Below, piece after piece: positions 1 through 10,802 of a DNA stretch of 64,000 bases. The stretch is from Sabethes cyaneus (lineage: Eukaryota > Arthropoda > Insecta > Diptera > Culicidae): the NCBI RefSeq assembly GCF_943734655.1, contig NC_071355.1, positions 221,512,527 to 221,576,526 on the forward strand. Reading direction: 5' to 3'. Position numbers and translations under genes: made by a program. The notes beneath the pieces were generated by a model that worked only from the letters and a program-made list of their open reading frames with translations, made no database searches and was not told the DNA's origin. Each line of letters opens with the position of its first letter. Position 1 is the first letter of the stretch.

Positions 1-67
1 CGCATACATGCTTTAAATGTCGAAAAATGATGCCCTCAGAGTGTTCATGGAAAAAAGTTTGCGGTTA

Positions 68-165
68 TCCAGCTTTTTACGAGCCATAATGGCGGACGTG
101 TTCGTAATATTTGAGCAGCATTTTTGACATTTCCCTAATACATCGCACGGAGAACAGGGGTGATA
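68..165 (+). mobile_element. Partial MITE end, TCCAGC family
   Basis: The sequence starts ATCCAGCTTTTTACGAGCC and follows the left arm of the complete element at 10803-11017 for about 90 bp, including the TTTGACATTTCC and ATACATCGCACG blocks. No matching opposite end is seen nearby, so this is a solo end or a decayed copy. Confidence 0.6.
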
Positions 166-379
166 TTGCGATTCTCGTTTCGAGTGATTTTGGTTCGTTT
201 CGACCACGTTAAACGGTAAACTGGTAATTTTGACAGGAACCAAAATATTTGCTGGGAATTCCCCTTTACCGAGGACCATTTGAAAGTTGCTCTCTTCACT
301 CCTACATGAGAAAGAGATAGCAACACACCATGCCCTTGGTCGACGAACGTAAGCTGCTGTCACCTCCAAAAGTTTACTG

Positions 380-530
380 TAGGGGTGAAGCAGAATAGGA
401 ATTTGTTAAAGAGCGCAAGAGATCGCAACATTTTGGCAGATTTTCACCCGCACTCACATATGGGAATTCTTATGCGTGTGCAAGAGATCGATTAATGCCG
501 TCAACGCGAAGTATGTGGCAAGAGTTGTTA
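380..530. repeat. Dispersed repeat, copy 1 (GTGAAGCAGAATAG)
   Basis: The run from GTGAAGCAGAATAG through TTTTCAC, GGGAATTCTTATG and the gccgtca block recurs in diverged form at about 4815-4945, just upstream of SDHAF4. Order and spacing are kept, which suggests one interspersed family. It has no coding content that I recognise. Confidence 0.5.
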
Positions 531-582
531 TGATGAGCTGGACACATTTAAAATGGTAAATATATTTATCACATATTGAATA

Positions 583-940
583 TTGCGGCGCTTATAATAA
601 ATCTTCCTGCTACGGCGGTGGTAATGCGCTCAGGAGATAACCGTGAGACAACCGCAAAATTAAAATTTAGGTTTTCTGGTTTGTGGTTCGACAAAATATC
701 ATTTTTGTAACGTGTTTGTCGTGGAAAATAACTGATTTGGTAAATTTTCAAATACTTATCCCGCATTTTGCACCTTACTGGACACCGCAGTCTAAAAGTG
801 CGACAATGCGAATGCTGTTTTGTTTTGTCATATATTGTAGATTGCAGGAAAAATCCTCACATTGCGGTTACTGAACGATTGACAACTGAACCAAACCACC
901 AAAAGGATAATCGCATGATTTATTATAGTAATTAAGTAAG
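583..940. repeat. Dispersed repeat pair, first locus
   Basis: Two blocks are shared with 3030-3340. The block at about 583-735 begins TTGCGGCGCTTATAATAAAT and contains GGAGATAACCG and GGTTTGTGGTTCGAC; it matches 3180-3335. The block at about 836-940 begins TGCAGGAAAAATCC and contains GAACCAAACCACCAAAA and GCATGATTTATTATAG; it matches 3040-3120. The order of the two blocks is swapped between the loci, which fits two ends of one element or a rearranged copy. Confidence 0.6.
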
Positions 941-2226
941 GTAAAGAACTAGTTTTAAGCAGTCTAAGCGGGTCACTGATTGTTTTACCCTATTACAAGC
1001 GATGGGTTGACTAAGTGGGGGATATCAGTATACCAATCTTCTTGCTATCTTTACTATCTTTAGTTCTTCAAGCTGTTACCATTGGAAGACACTATTGTTG
1101 AGCTAAACTTTTGATTTTTCGCTTTAAAAGTTGGAGCGGCGGAACTAATTTTGAACACACCGAACCCATTTTCACCCGCAAGGTGCTTTTTTAAGCAATC
1201 CTGAAATCTGAATTTTTGTACGTCCCGTTAAAAAATCCCTCGAACTTTTCCCCCTATTCAGTAAGTTCGCGTTCCTATCCGCGAACTACTAATCGGCATC
1301 TGATGCGTAATCGGCATAGCGTATCGGCATAGATGCGTAAAATGTCATCTGTCTAAATTGTTTATCGGGGCATACACTCACCGCACCGTTCGGCAAACGG
1401 TATTCGTCGTCTCTTTTATTCTCTGGTGTTCTTATGGGAAACTGCGAGTTTGACGTCTCACTCGCTGTTCATAAGGATGGTGGGAGAACAAAAGAGGTAA
1501 ACATATAGCAGTACAAACGATCCGACTCTGAACAGTGTTGTCAAAGCAAATAACATTGAAACACATCGTTGCTTTATTAAATCACTGAGAAAATCTTCGA
1601 AAATTATTGAAAAAGCTGTCTTTTGTGTTGTTTTTAATAAAGAAAAATTAATTATGAACATACATTTCTCTTGAAAGTATATTGAACCACGTTTTCACCA
1701 TAGGAGGTTTCAGTTAATTTCAAACTTAAAATTCTTATTTCCAGAACCGAAACAGTGTCTTGGCAACACGATAGTTCATCAGTTGTGCTGCAGCTGCTGC
1801 TAGTGGTGAACAGGTTCCGTCAATTCAGAATTTGTTTTCAGTTTTGTTAGAAAATAATAAAACTTTTGGCTAGTGACAAAGCCTTAGATAATAGAAAAAA
1901 AAGAGACTGAATAATATGGTATGTGACAATTGAGTGCTTGACTTTTAGAGTGGTTGTAATCAGTGCTGAAAAATGTGATGGATTCGTTAGTAGCGAGGTG
2001 GCGATTGTACGTTTTTGGACAACAATTTTTAATTCATTATATTTCTTGTCGGAAACCCAATAAATTGTGTTTGTGTGAATCAAATGTATGGTTAAGTGAT
2101 TTGTGAAGATGATCCTATCAAAAGAATTTGAAAATATGAATAAAAAAGTGCATTTTCGGCTCATTTATGTTCAACTGATTAAAATAGGTGACACTGCTTA
2201 ACTCGTTCCTTACCCTATTTGAAAAT
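941..2226. other. Intergenic, nothing recognised
   Basis: AT-rich sequence. Only minor direct repeats (AATCGGCAT at 1290-1330) and short chance reading frames are visible. No gene, RNA gene or convincing transposon end was identified. Confidence 0.6.
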
Positions 2227-2234
2227 TTATCAAA

Positions 2235-2939
2235 GGGGCCATTCAGATACCACGTAGACACAAAAATGCCAATTTTCAACACCCTCCTCCCCCTCCGTGG
2301 ACAAACGTGGACATCGACTCAACCCCCACCCCCATCCATTGTTTGTCCACGTGGACATTTTTTTTTCTTATGTGAAATTCTATGCTCAATTCTGTTTCCA
2401 TTTGCGTTATTCTGTAATTTAAAAAAATTAAGAAAAAAGCTTACATAAAAGCAAGCTAAACTAGGCATATTATCTAGATCTAGTTCTTCTATCCATGCTA
2501 ATCTTGTCCACTGCAAATAAATGATGGACTGCAGGAAAGCCTGTTCCAGCTTGATCTTCGCTTGAAGATTCATCTGCTTCAACCCCTGTCCAACCAGAGT
2601 ACCTTAGCTTGGTCGCTGACTTTAACACATCACAAGACCGCTCCGTTGTGGTTCGTGAAATTTTAAGAAGACGAGTTATTTTTCAAATACGTTGCCAATG
2701 GATTTTCTTTTTCGTGGCGAGCTGCATTTGATTGTAAGGCAAAGTACAATACACGTCGTGACCTAATTTTAATTAATTCAAAAGGCACAAATTGAAATAC
2801 TATTGCAAAAAATGTCGCTTGTCCACGTGGACATTTTCTATACCCCCTCCCCCCTTCCGTGAACAAGCGTGGACATTTACGTACCCCCCACTCCCCTCTA
2901 AGCTGTCCACGTGGTATATGGATGGCCCCTTACCAAATG
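2235..2939. mobile_element. Class II element, GGGGCCAT termini, 8 bp target duplication
   Basis: The left end reads GGGGCCATTCAGATACCACG and the right end is its near inverse, CGTGGTATATGGATGGCCCC. The flanks are TTATCAAA (2227-2234) and TTACCAAA (2940-2947), an 8 bp target duplication with one mismatch. Inside, CCACGTGGACA-type motifs and C-rich tracts recur near both ends. The 8 bp duplication is typical of hAT, P or Merlin-type elements, but the termini do not let me choose. It has no transposase and is non-autonomous. Confidence 0.75.
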
Positions 2940-3029
2940 TTCAGATTAAAAATGAACTCGCCCAATCTGAACGAGGTGTTTTTCATGTTAGCGGGGGTTG
3001 AGTGTATTACGGTTTTCAGCTGCAACAAT

Positions 3030-3340
3030 ATTGCAGATTGCAGGAAAAATCCTTACATTGCGGTTATCTTGACAGCTGAACCAAACCACCAAAAAATAAC
3101 CGCATGATTTATTATAGTAATTATTGTGCGTTGCAGCTGTACCTGGATTAATCCAGATTATTTTCTCTAATGCCAATGTATTGCGGCGCTTATAATAAAT
3201 TCTCCTGCTCCGGCGGTGGTAACGCGCTTAGGAGATAACCGCGAGACAACCGCAAAATTAAAATTTAGGTTTGCTGGTTTGTGGTTCGACAAAAGATCAG
3301 TTGTGTAACGTGTTTGTGGTGGAAAATAATTAATTAAAAC
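3030..3340. repeat. Dispersed repeat pair, second locus
   Basis: It carries the same two blocks as 583-940, in the opposite order: the TGCAGGAAAAATCC block first (about 3040-3120), then TTGCGGCGCTTATAATAAAT (3180 onward). The two loci are about 2.5 kb apart on either side of the GGGGCCAT element. Confidence 0.6.
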
Positions 3341-4233
3341 ACTATAGTCAAAGACAAGCTTGGTTCGACCCATGCACCTTCCAGCATTGGACAGAAGATA
3401 GGAGATAGGAGAAGATACCCCCCCTTCCTTTCCACTCTTTCCCCTCCATTCCCAAAAAATCCTTCTTCATTACTTCAATCATCGTTTCAAAAAAAATATT
3501 AAAGACAAGCAACAAATTTGACACAATTGAGAGACTAGAGTTAACTGGGAGAATAATAAAAGAACTAATTAGATTCCTCAACAATAAGATAAAATTGATA
3601 TTTCAGAACCATAAAGTTCCGATAAACATCTTTATATTTGTACATTTTTAGTACATTCGGCAAAAACTGAAATTTTAAATACCTAATAACGTCGATTGAA
3701 GTAGAATGTTGGAGACGATTTTTTCTTTAATCTTATGAATGAATGTTTCTTACGCTTTATTTCGAAGCTTCTTTCAATTTTATCATATAATTTGATGCAT
3801 TATGCATGTATTCATTCCTTATTTATTCGACGCAGCAGAACTATATGCATAAATCTCTATTTTTAGACTTAGAGAGATTACATTGCTTGTGTCAGCCTAA
3901 ACGAATCAAACAACTAATGCATACAATATTGCAACACTTTAGACTTGGGTCTTACGATCTCAATCAAACAATCATAGTAATACAATTTCTATATCGCTTA
4001 TTGGCACGTTTTGCATGTAAAGGGTAAACAGTAAACGCTGCATCCCACTGCTAATTGCAAAAATATTTGTTCTGATCGGAAACTGAACCGAATATCAGTA
4101 CAGTAAGAGTTAGTTGACTGTCACTACTTACCAGAGAGACCTCTCTCAAAGGACTAATACTAGAAGCAATTATGTAATAAAAATCCAAAAACATATGACC
4201 TATGGTGATATTGATGCCATTATAAACTTTGCA
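3341..4233. other. Intergenic, downstream of SDHAF4
   Basis: This is the 3' flank of the minus-strand SDHAF4 gene. It is AT-rich, with no recognised gene or element. The gene's 3' UTR must lie in its upper-coordinate part, but no single polyadenylation signal stands out. Confidence 0.5.
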
Positions 4234-4609
4234 TTAAAAATCAGACACACGACCCTTTCGTTCCCAATCTCCATAACGGGTTGGCTCTGGTCCTCGAGGA
4301 CCACCGATTTCGCCTGTGCTAGGATTAGTGTTGTTAGGCCATGCTTCCAATGGTTCTTTTTCTTCATTCGGATGCTTGCCCACAATTTCATCAAGTTTTC
4401 CAATTGGAGTTTTCTCGCGTAGCTTTTTCTGAAATTCCTGCATCCGCGGACTTATAGGTTTGTCAGGAGGTACCTTTGTAGAAAACGATAGCAGCGGTAC
4501 TGAAACGATGGACATTTACATATTTTTCTCCCCCAACATTAACAAAAAACATACCAAGTTTCGCGCTGAAAACTTGTTTATTGGTAACCGTTAAACATTT
4601 AGACAACAT
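4234..4609 (-). CDS. SDHAF4: Succinate dehydrogenase assembly factor 4, mitochondrial (two exons)
   Basis: This assembly factor for mitochondrial complex II (Sdh8/SDHAF4 family, DUF1674) binds flavinylated SDHA and promotes its joining to SDHB. Exon 1 is 4609-4555 (ATG at 4609-4607) and exon 2 is 4499-4234 (TAA at the end). They are separated by a 55 bp intron (4554-4500, GTATGT...TTTCAG), and the split codon G|TA gives Val19. The 106-residue product has a basic N-terminus with a mitochondrial presequence character, starting MLSKCLTV. It ends in the family signature GEIGGPRGPEPTRYGDWE followed by RKG...SDF at the very C-terminus, which is the near-invariant end of this family. A Met codon (4515-4513) in frame with exon 2 lies inside the intron and is unlikely to be the true start, because the spliced form has a better leader and perfect splice sites. 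Length fits the family (about 100-120 residues). No disabling changes are visible. Confidence 0.93.
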
Positions 4610-5112
4610 TTTCACAGCAAGCACCAGTGATTTTTTATTTTATTTACTAATGTCGCGCGTTGCACAATATCTGCGAGTCCAATTTAAATATTTATTTGAT
4701 CACAAACTTTAAGACAAACCTATAGTGCAATAATAATTATTATTGTTATTATTCACAATTCGCTATGACGGCGCCGCAGTGGAGTGGAGACACCTTCATT
4801 AGTTTCGAGTTCGCGTGAAGCAGAATAGCAATTTATTAATGAGTGCAAAAGATAGAAACACATCGGAAATAATTTTCACGCATTCAGCTACGGGCAGTTC
4901 TGTAAGTGTAAAAGAGGTCGTGCGGTGCCGTCATGGCGAATTAACGGGATTGGGATTAACTGTCAAAGATTGAAGAAAAAAGAAAACACTCCCGATTTAT
5001 CGTTTTTATTTTGCACAGAAAACATTAGGGTGCCTAAGTAGAAGCAGAGTGACGACTTGACATTCCTCTATCGAAATTTCGATAAGAAAAAATTCTCAAA
5101 AACAGCTGAACC
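4610..5112. other. Upstream region of SDHAF4 with a repeat copy
   Basis: This is the 5' flank of the minus-strand SDHAF4 gene and should hold its promoter, although no core element is clear. About 4815-4945 is the second, diverged copy of the GTGAAGCAGAATAG repeat also found at 380-530. Confidence 0.45.
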
Positions 5113-5634
5113 AATCCAGCTTTCCACGAGCGATAATGGCGGATATTGAGCACAAGTGGGCACAATCTTTTGACATTTATTGGAGGAGCGTCGAGTTCGC
5201 CCTGACGGAGTTACTATGGATACATTCATGATTGTTTGTTGTTCGAGTGTAAAAATGTAAAAATTGTTTAATTTTGCAGATCAGCTGAAGTGACTACTAC
5301 GAGATATAAATACACTGACTCCAGTAAATACAAAGACTATAAAGGGAAATTTAAGAGTACCAACAGAGAGATCGCTGGTTCGACCGATGGAGCAGATTTA
5401 GATGAGTTCAGCTTGGACGATGCCGGCTACGACACCATTGCCAACAATGCCATGCGAGTGCAGAAAAGACTGCACAACGAACAAAACGTGTTTATCATCC
5501 AACCATACATAAAGTGGGGACCGAAAAAGTCTTCCAGCAAATCAGAACATCAACTTGCGGAGGCGGAAGCGTTGGTTCGTTCGATACCCAAATGGACAGT
5601 AGAGTACGCCCTGAAAGTTCCGCTGGAATCGCTA

Positions 5635-5980
5635 CTGTTTTACCTGACTTACTGCGAATATGCGTATTATTGAAATAAAACGTAACCATGCGTTTTATTC
5701 GTGTATAACGCATATGCAGTTAATATCGATAACAAACGATTTTTTATAAGTTGTGCTTTTGTTATTGCATTTAATTTGTAGAAAGTTGCATAAATAACAA
5801 TTCAGTTTCACAATACAATTATTGCGTACTACTGGCACATGAAATATAACGTTTAAGTACGTTATTTTTAGTGATCAAAATTAACGATATTTTCGATACA
5901 AGGGCGATATTTTTCGAAACCTTTCGAACCAACACGATACCGCGAATACAACGCATTTCGCAGTGAGTCAGGTAACACAG
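5635..5980. mobile_element. TA-flanked MITE inside the GTPBP6 copy (346 bp)
   Basis: The ends are CTGTTTTACCTGAC and GTCAGGTAACACAG, with inverted homology extending about 50 bp inward. TA flanks both sides (5633-5634 and 5981-5982). Removing the element plus one TA rejoins the reading frame exactly (Glu-Ser-Leu-Asp-Lys-Lys), which proves the boundaries. TA targets suggest Tc1/mariner-type mobilisation. It has no coding capacity. Confidence 0.9.
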
Positions 5981-6117
5981 TAGATAAAAAGCATCTTTTT
6001 GGCGTTGGGAAACTGGAAGAAATTAAAATGTGTTTGCAAAACCTGCAAACTTCTGGAACGTTAATCACTTGTGTATTTGTCAGTAAGGGCACTTTGTATC
6101 TGGTGCAAAAGCAAATA

Positions 6118-6330
6118 TTGTCAATTGCAAGGAAAATTGTACCATCCAAAGTGCGATATCGCTCATAAAAGTGCTATTTTGCATTAAATCGTTTCGGTTT
6201 CTTCGGCGCACTTATTGCTTGGAATATAACGAAAAAGTGCGCCGAAGATACCGAAACGATTTAGTGCAAAATAGCACTTTTAGGAGCGATATCACACTTT
6301 GGATGGTACAATTTTCATTGCAATCAGCAA
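6118..6330. mobile_element. TA-flanked foldback MITE inside the GTPBP6 copy (213 bp)
   Basis: This is an almost complete palindrome with arms of about 95 bp around a short loop near 6212-6228. The arms contain AATTGTACCATCC and GTGCTATTTTGCA. TA flanks lie at 6116-6117 and 6331-6332. Deleting the element plus one TA restores the frame Gln-Lys-Gln-Ile-Leu-Glu-Glu of the GTPase. A transcript across it would form a long hairpin. Confidence 0.88.
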
Positions 6331-7067
6331 TACTAGAAGAACATTTTAAACTTCCCGTAATGGACCGTTATTCTGTAGTAATACAGATTCTGCGCTTGCA
6401 TGCCATAAGCACTGAAGCTAAACTGCAGGTTGCAATGGCCGAAATTCCATACATTTGGAATCAGATGAAGGATCAAGACTCTATCAGTACTAAAAGTCGT
6501 ATTTATCTTACCGAATCACAAAGGCACATGCTTAGCATCCGCGAAAGAAAGCTGAAAAATGAACTGGCATCTATTCGGTCGCATCGCGATTTGCTCCGCA
6601 ATAGACGCAAACAGAACGCCTATCCAATTGTTGCTGTCGTGGGCTACACCAATGCCGGTAAAATCTCTCTGATTAAAGCCTTCACCGAGGAAAAATCTCT
6701 CGAACCGCGGAATCAGCTATTTGCCACGTTGGGTGTAACGGCTCATGCTGGCTGGCTTCCATGCAAGCTGGAAGTACTCTTTATGGACACCGTCGGTTTT
6801 ATGGCGGATATCCCGACGGGACTGATCGATGCTTGCCGATGTCATCGTCCATGTACAGTTGCAAGAAATTGAGCGGCAAATTCTGGTCGTTACCGGTCGC
6901 CAAAAGCTTATTATACGCGTTCCTATGGGCGGCCAAGAGGTGGCTTGGATATACGAGAATGCAGCTGTAACGGAAACGGCTGCCGATCCTCGGGATAGTC
7001 AGCGGCTGCTGGTCGGAGCGGTGATTACCGAAGCCAAACTACAACAGTTTCGGCATCTGTTTGTTTA

Positions 7068-7396
7068 GAGAAGGGCTTCGTGAGCCTACGCGTAACTTCA
7101 TCCATTAATACAACGAGTTGTGCAAAGTAATTAAGTCTAGTTCATGTAAATAAACACACAAGTGGTTGATAGCAAGAGTGAAAAAATATTATCTTATTGA
7201 ACGAAAAATTCGACTTTTTGTATTCAATAACCAGGTCCATAACGCTTTCAAAGCGCTCGAGTATATGAAAGCCTTGAAAGACGATTTTAATGTGCAGCTG
7301 ATTGCATTTCAACATTAAAATTTACGACCACAAAAAACTTAAATCAATAATTGTTGGCGTCTAATTTTAACGAATCTAGCAATGGCTGTCATCTAA
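7068..7396. other. 3' flank of the GTPBP6 copy
   Basis: This follows the pseudogene stop and holds an AATAAA-type signal at about 7149-7154 (aaataaacac), which could be the remnant of a 3' UTR. No long poly(A) tract follows, so there is no direct proof of retrotransposition. Confidence 0.4.
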
Positions 7397-8497
7397 GGCG
7401 ACATCCATTTAGTACGTCATGCAAATTTTGACCAAAATCAACCCCCCCTCCCCCCATTGTCACATTTGGTCACACATTTATGACCCCCCCTGAGAAAGTA
7501 CGTCACGTCACTGCATCCCCCCCCCCTTCACAACAAAAAAATTAAATATACATTCCAGCCTTTTAATTTCAAGCTATCAATTTAATTCACTTCAATCAAT
7601 TCATCAAATAACAAAAATGAATTTCAGCAAATAAAAGAAGGAAAATGTTCGAGCTTATAAGTCATCGATTGACGGATTTTGAAGATGATCTCCAATTGCT
7701 GCTATCGGAAACGCTTCAGAAGTCGCTGATGTGTCGTCGATTAATGTTTCGCGCATATCCATGTCCTTTACATCCATCCACTCAAATTCGTCTGATCTAT
7801 AGAACTATAGTTGAAAGAAACAGGACTTCCTGCTGACGTCTTGCAACAACACGCCTTGGAAGAACTTTTCTGAGGATTTTGTCATTTTGTGTATTTTTTT
7901 GCAATCATTCAATATTACTTTAGATGCGAAATTTAATCCACAAGTGGCACAAACTCTGTCCTTCCGGAAACTTTTGAGAGAGGGGCAGTATAGGTTGTAC
8001 AGAAGAACCTTAAAACCAGCCGTGGAACTTCGGTATGAGTTTAGGTTCATCGATTGAGTTCAGCAAGAATATCAAGAGGAAACATTGCCATTGGTCTCTG
8101 GTAGCACCCCGTAGCCCCTCAGGAGTTTATGCGACTACAATTTGCGGTTGCAAAAATCTTTTAGGCAGGACGGTACTCAAAGAGTTTTTCAGTGGTGTAC
8201 AGCATATTCTGTAAAGCTTCAATGGAGAGTTCATACTACAAAAATAAATAAGTCCTGTTTACACAAATATGTTAAAAAAATCCATCAGTACGTTAATTTT
8301 ATAGAAGCCTTCAATAGTTGTATCTCAAAATGAAGAAGCCTTTTTATAAATCCCCGAATAAATTTTATATTTGAATTTTTTTTTCTTGTGACGTCACATA
8401 ACTTTATACTCCCCTCCCCCCTACGTCACAAATCGTCACGTTTATGTCAACCCCCCCCCTCCCCCCTATAAGCGTGACGTACTTTATGGATGGCCCC
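7397..8497. mobile_element. Class II element with AGTACGTCA / TGACGTACT ends
   Basis: The left end (ACATCCATTTAGTACGTCA) and the right end (TGACGTACTTTATGGATGG, then CCCC) are inverted. C-rich tracts and GTCAC motifs follow on the inner side of both. A clear target duplication is not visible. A minus-strand frame at 7805-8050 has a Cys-x2-Cys ... His arrangement (CATCGLNF), perhaps a zinc finger from a lost transposase or captured gene, but it is short and unassigned. Confidence 0.6.
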
Positions 8498-8758
8498 TAA
8501 GCTGTAACATTAACCGAATTAACCGGCGGGTTGTGACTTAACGCTAACAAGTCGTAATTAATTTTATTTATCTATTAATCTCTTTAGCTGATCTGCAAAA
8601 TTGAACAATGTTTACATTTTACACTCGAACAACAAACAATCATGCATGTATCCATAGTAACTCCGTCAGGGCGAACTCGACGCTCCTCCAATGAATGTCA
8701 AAAGATTGTGCCCACTTGTGCTCAATATCCGCCATTATCGCTCGTGGAAAGCTGGATT

Positions 8759-9471
8759 CATTGCAAATATTACCACATACACAAGCATCTTAATAGGAAC
8801 ATTTACTGGTAACTAATCGAAGGTTTTTTCTCGCCGAATACCATATCTCATTTCATGGACATGTTATCACTGACAAACTAACCTGACACGGGCGTTTCAT
8901 TTTTGACTCACAAGATCTTGCAAGCAAAAGCAAACGACCACTTGCTTATAAGCGAGCGATCGCTTATGTCAAACAGCAGAGCGATGTATAAAGGTACGGG
9001 CACAGACGAGACACTCGCGTAAATTCCATCGTCCAATCAAAAACCACTCATTTTTCAAAAAAGCATGTTTCGTAACATGACCACACCGCGGCGCGCGAGT
9101 GTTGCTTTGAGGTCTCAGTATGAAACCATACAAATGTAAAAATCCTACAGCATAAAACCGTGCAAATGCAAGCTACTCCGCGACATGCATAACAGAGGGT
9201 GCTAGTGATGTGCAAGCAAAATGTGTAGGACGATGGTTTTTAAAGGATTTTCTTCTATGTGTCATGTCAGTTCGTCAGTGGTACGTGAGATAGATTTATG
9301 CAAAATTTAGTTTGTTTCACCGGAAATCTGTATGAATATCCCAAATAACCCGGTAATTCTTTGTGTATTCCAAAAACAAAGGATAAAGTATTTTTTACAA
9401 AGGACTTTATGCATTCACTTGTGCTCCCGCAGTGTTTTTATTTTTTTGTGTCGGTCACACATACAGCCTGA
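8759..9471. other. Intergenic, nothing recognised
   Basis: No gene was recognised. A fragment near 8833 (CGCCGAATACCAT) also occurs at 21850, so it belongs to a dispersed repeat. Confidence 0.5.
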
Positions 9472-9473
9472 AT

Positions 9474-9659
9474 TCGTTAATTGGGCCACGACTGCACTCC
9501 AGCAGATTCGCTAATTGGGCCGACTGACAGTTGTTAGAAATTTCTAAACTCGAAAATTCCATACAATTTTGACATTCAAGTTGTCACATAGCCCAATTAG
9601 CGAACACCCAATTAACGAACCGCCCAATTAACGAACCACCAATTAACGAAACTTTGCTG
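9474..9659. mobile_element. TA-flanked MITE, CAGC termini
   Basis: The element lies between TA dinucleotides (9472-9473 and 9660-9661), with ends CAGC...GCTG. The right half holds three tandem variants of CCAATTAACGAAC, and the left half holds the inverse TTCGTTAATTGGGCC. It is 186 bp and non-coding. Confidence 0.75.
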
Positions 9660-9797
9660 TATAGCGAATATCGAACAAAGAAACTCGATGGTTTGCTTTT
9701 TTCTTTTTTTTCTCGCTATGTTACTGCATTGAATTTTGACACTTTTGGAAGCGTTGACAGTTTTGGAAGCGCGATGTTATCCTCTGACAAATACATA

Positions 9798-9984
9798 CAC
9801 ACTTAACAAAAAGTATCGAATTCGGTAAAATTTTACCGAAATCTAAACAGCTGAACGTTCGGTAAAAATTTCGATGGTGCCATTGACGTTTACAGATCAT
9901 TAGTAATGTTTGGTGCAATAAAAAATTTTACCGAACGTTCAGCTGTTTAGATTTCGGAAAATTTTACCGAATCGTTTAAGTGTG
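9798..9984. mobile_element. TA-flanked foldback MITE (187 bp)
   Basis: The ends are CACACTTAAC and GTTTAAGTGTG, with TA at 9796-9797 and 9985-9986. The long arms share TTCGGTAAAATTTTACCG and AAATCTAAACAGCTGAACG. A diverged fragment with ACACTAAA and ACCGAATTCCGTAAAATTT is inserted at about 24044-24100, so the family is dispersed. Confidence 0.85.
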
Positions 9985-10015
9985 TAGCAAGGGATAGCAC
10001 AGCGCATCCCCTCGA

Positions 10016-10232
10016 AATTAACCTGGCTCCAGTCGATTAGCACTCAGTTTTAAACGAAGTGCTGTCAAAGCGTTCATAAATTAGCCGAGATTGCATCTCG
10101 GTTAAACTGACAGCATTCAATTTGAAGCGCAGGTTAAAACTGTCTAGCATTACGGTTTACGGGTCGATCTGTCAAACTGCCCATATCGTTAATAAATTTC
10201 GGGTTCGAGTTAGCACGAACCCAGGTTAATTT
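10016..10232. mobile_element. Probable short inverted-repeat element
   Basis: AAATTAACCTGG at the left pairs with CCAGGTTAATTT at the right. The interior has a smaller hairpin around GCCGAGATTGCATCTCGGT. No target duplication was recognised, so it may be only part of an element. Confidence 0.4.
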
Positions 10233-10385
10233 ATGAATTCGCTAATAGTTAGTCAATGACATTCTGCCAAACCTATTCTCTACTTTTCCAAGATAAATAG
10301 CGATCCATTGTGCAGATGGTGTTAAGGCCCAGGCACAATGCATATGGATTTTACTATTCGTTGCGGAAATTTGACAGTTTTTCCA

Positions 10386-10600
10386 TTGAGCTTGCTGACG
10401 TTTACCGTACGCACACATTGACGTGCGATATGTTGTTGCTGTTGTTAGATTTTACATTGATTTTACACGTTTGTTTTTGTTTTCCCCCAGTTATACCTCT
10501 TGAGCTTGCTGACGTTTGCCGCACGCTCACATCGACGCACAATTTGTTGTTGCTGTTGTTAGATTTTACACGTTTGTTTTTGTTTTCCCCACCTCCTCGA
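10386..10600 (+). repeat. Tandem duplication of a ~100-110 bp unit
   Basis: The unit beginning TTGAGCTTGCTGACGTTT and ending CGTTTGTTTTTGTTTTCCCC occurs twice, at about 10388-10486 and 10499-10590. The first copy has an extra ~10 bp ACATTGATTTT segment. The sequence is diverged but easy to align by eye. Confidence 0.8.
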
Positions 10601-10802
10601 CATCGCTATCTTGGTCTACAGAGTTTGACAGTACCCCCATTAAGTTGGACCCCTCACTATTGTACCCCAAACAACAATGGCCGTCGCATTGATTTTCTAT
10701 GAAGTGATTTCCCGCCCAGTGTTTTCGACGTTTCAGTTTCAGTCACAGAAAAATGGCGACGTGCCGGGGAGTCGGTTTTCCCCCTGTGGATCATTGTAGG
10801 TA

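Larger units (their letters stand above)
5287..7067 (+). pseudogene. GTPBP6 / HflX-family GTPase pseudogene
   Basis: This is a decayed copy of GTPBP6, the HflX-family GTPase linked to mitochondrial ribosome recycling. The pieces run in order: the N-domain with FIIQPYIKWGPKK and AEAEALVRSIPKW (5287-5634); the FGVGKLEEIK segment (5983-6117); VMDRYSVVIQILRLHA, the P-loop GYTNAGKISL and the G3 motif DTVGF (6332-6830); then, in another frame, a C-terminal part with IERQILVVTGRQK and KLQQFRHLFV before a TAA at 7065-7067. Two MITEs split the N-domain. There is no initiator Met: the frame begins right after a TTTGCAG, like a splice acceptor, at the edge of the inverted repeat. A frameshift and deletions near 6828-6865 remove the region that should hold the NKxD (G4) motif, and the P-loop Thr is Ile. 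It cannot encode a working GTPase. Confidence 0.9.
5113..8758. mobile_element. 3.6 kb segment bounded by ~174 bp inverted repeats
   Basis: 5113-5286 and 8586-8758 are long inverted repeats with few mismatches. Outer ends read AATCCAGCTTTCCACGAGC and its complement, and inner ends read TTTTGCAGATCAGCT and its complement. The outer ends resemble the TA-flanked TCCAGC MITE at 10803-11017. Between them lie a GTPBP6 pseudogene and another element. A TA duplication is not obvious here (AA and TT flank the arms), so the segment is either one gene-carrying transposon or two solo elements in opposite orientation. I lean weakly to a single element because the arms match over their full length. Confidence 0.55.

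Noticed and set aside
4486..4515. ATG at 4515-4513 as the SDHAF4 start
   Set aside because: It falls inside a 55 bp intron with perfect splice sites; the spliced exon at 4609-4555 supplies a proper mitochondrial leader.
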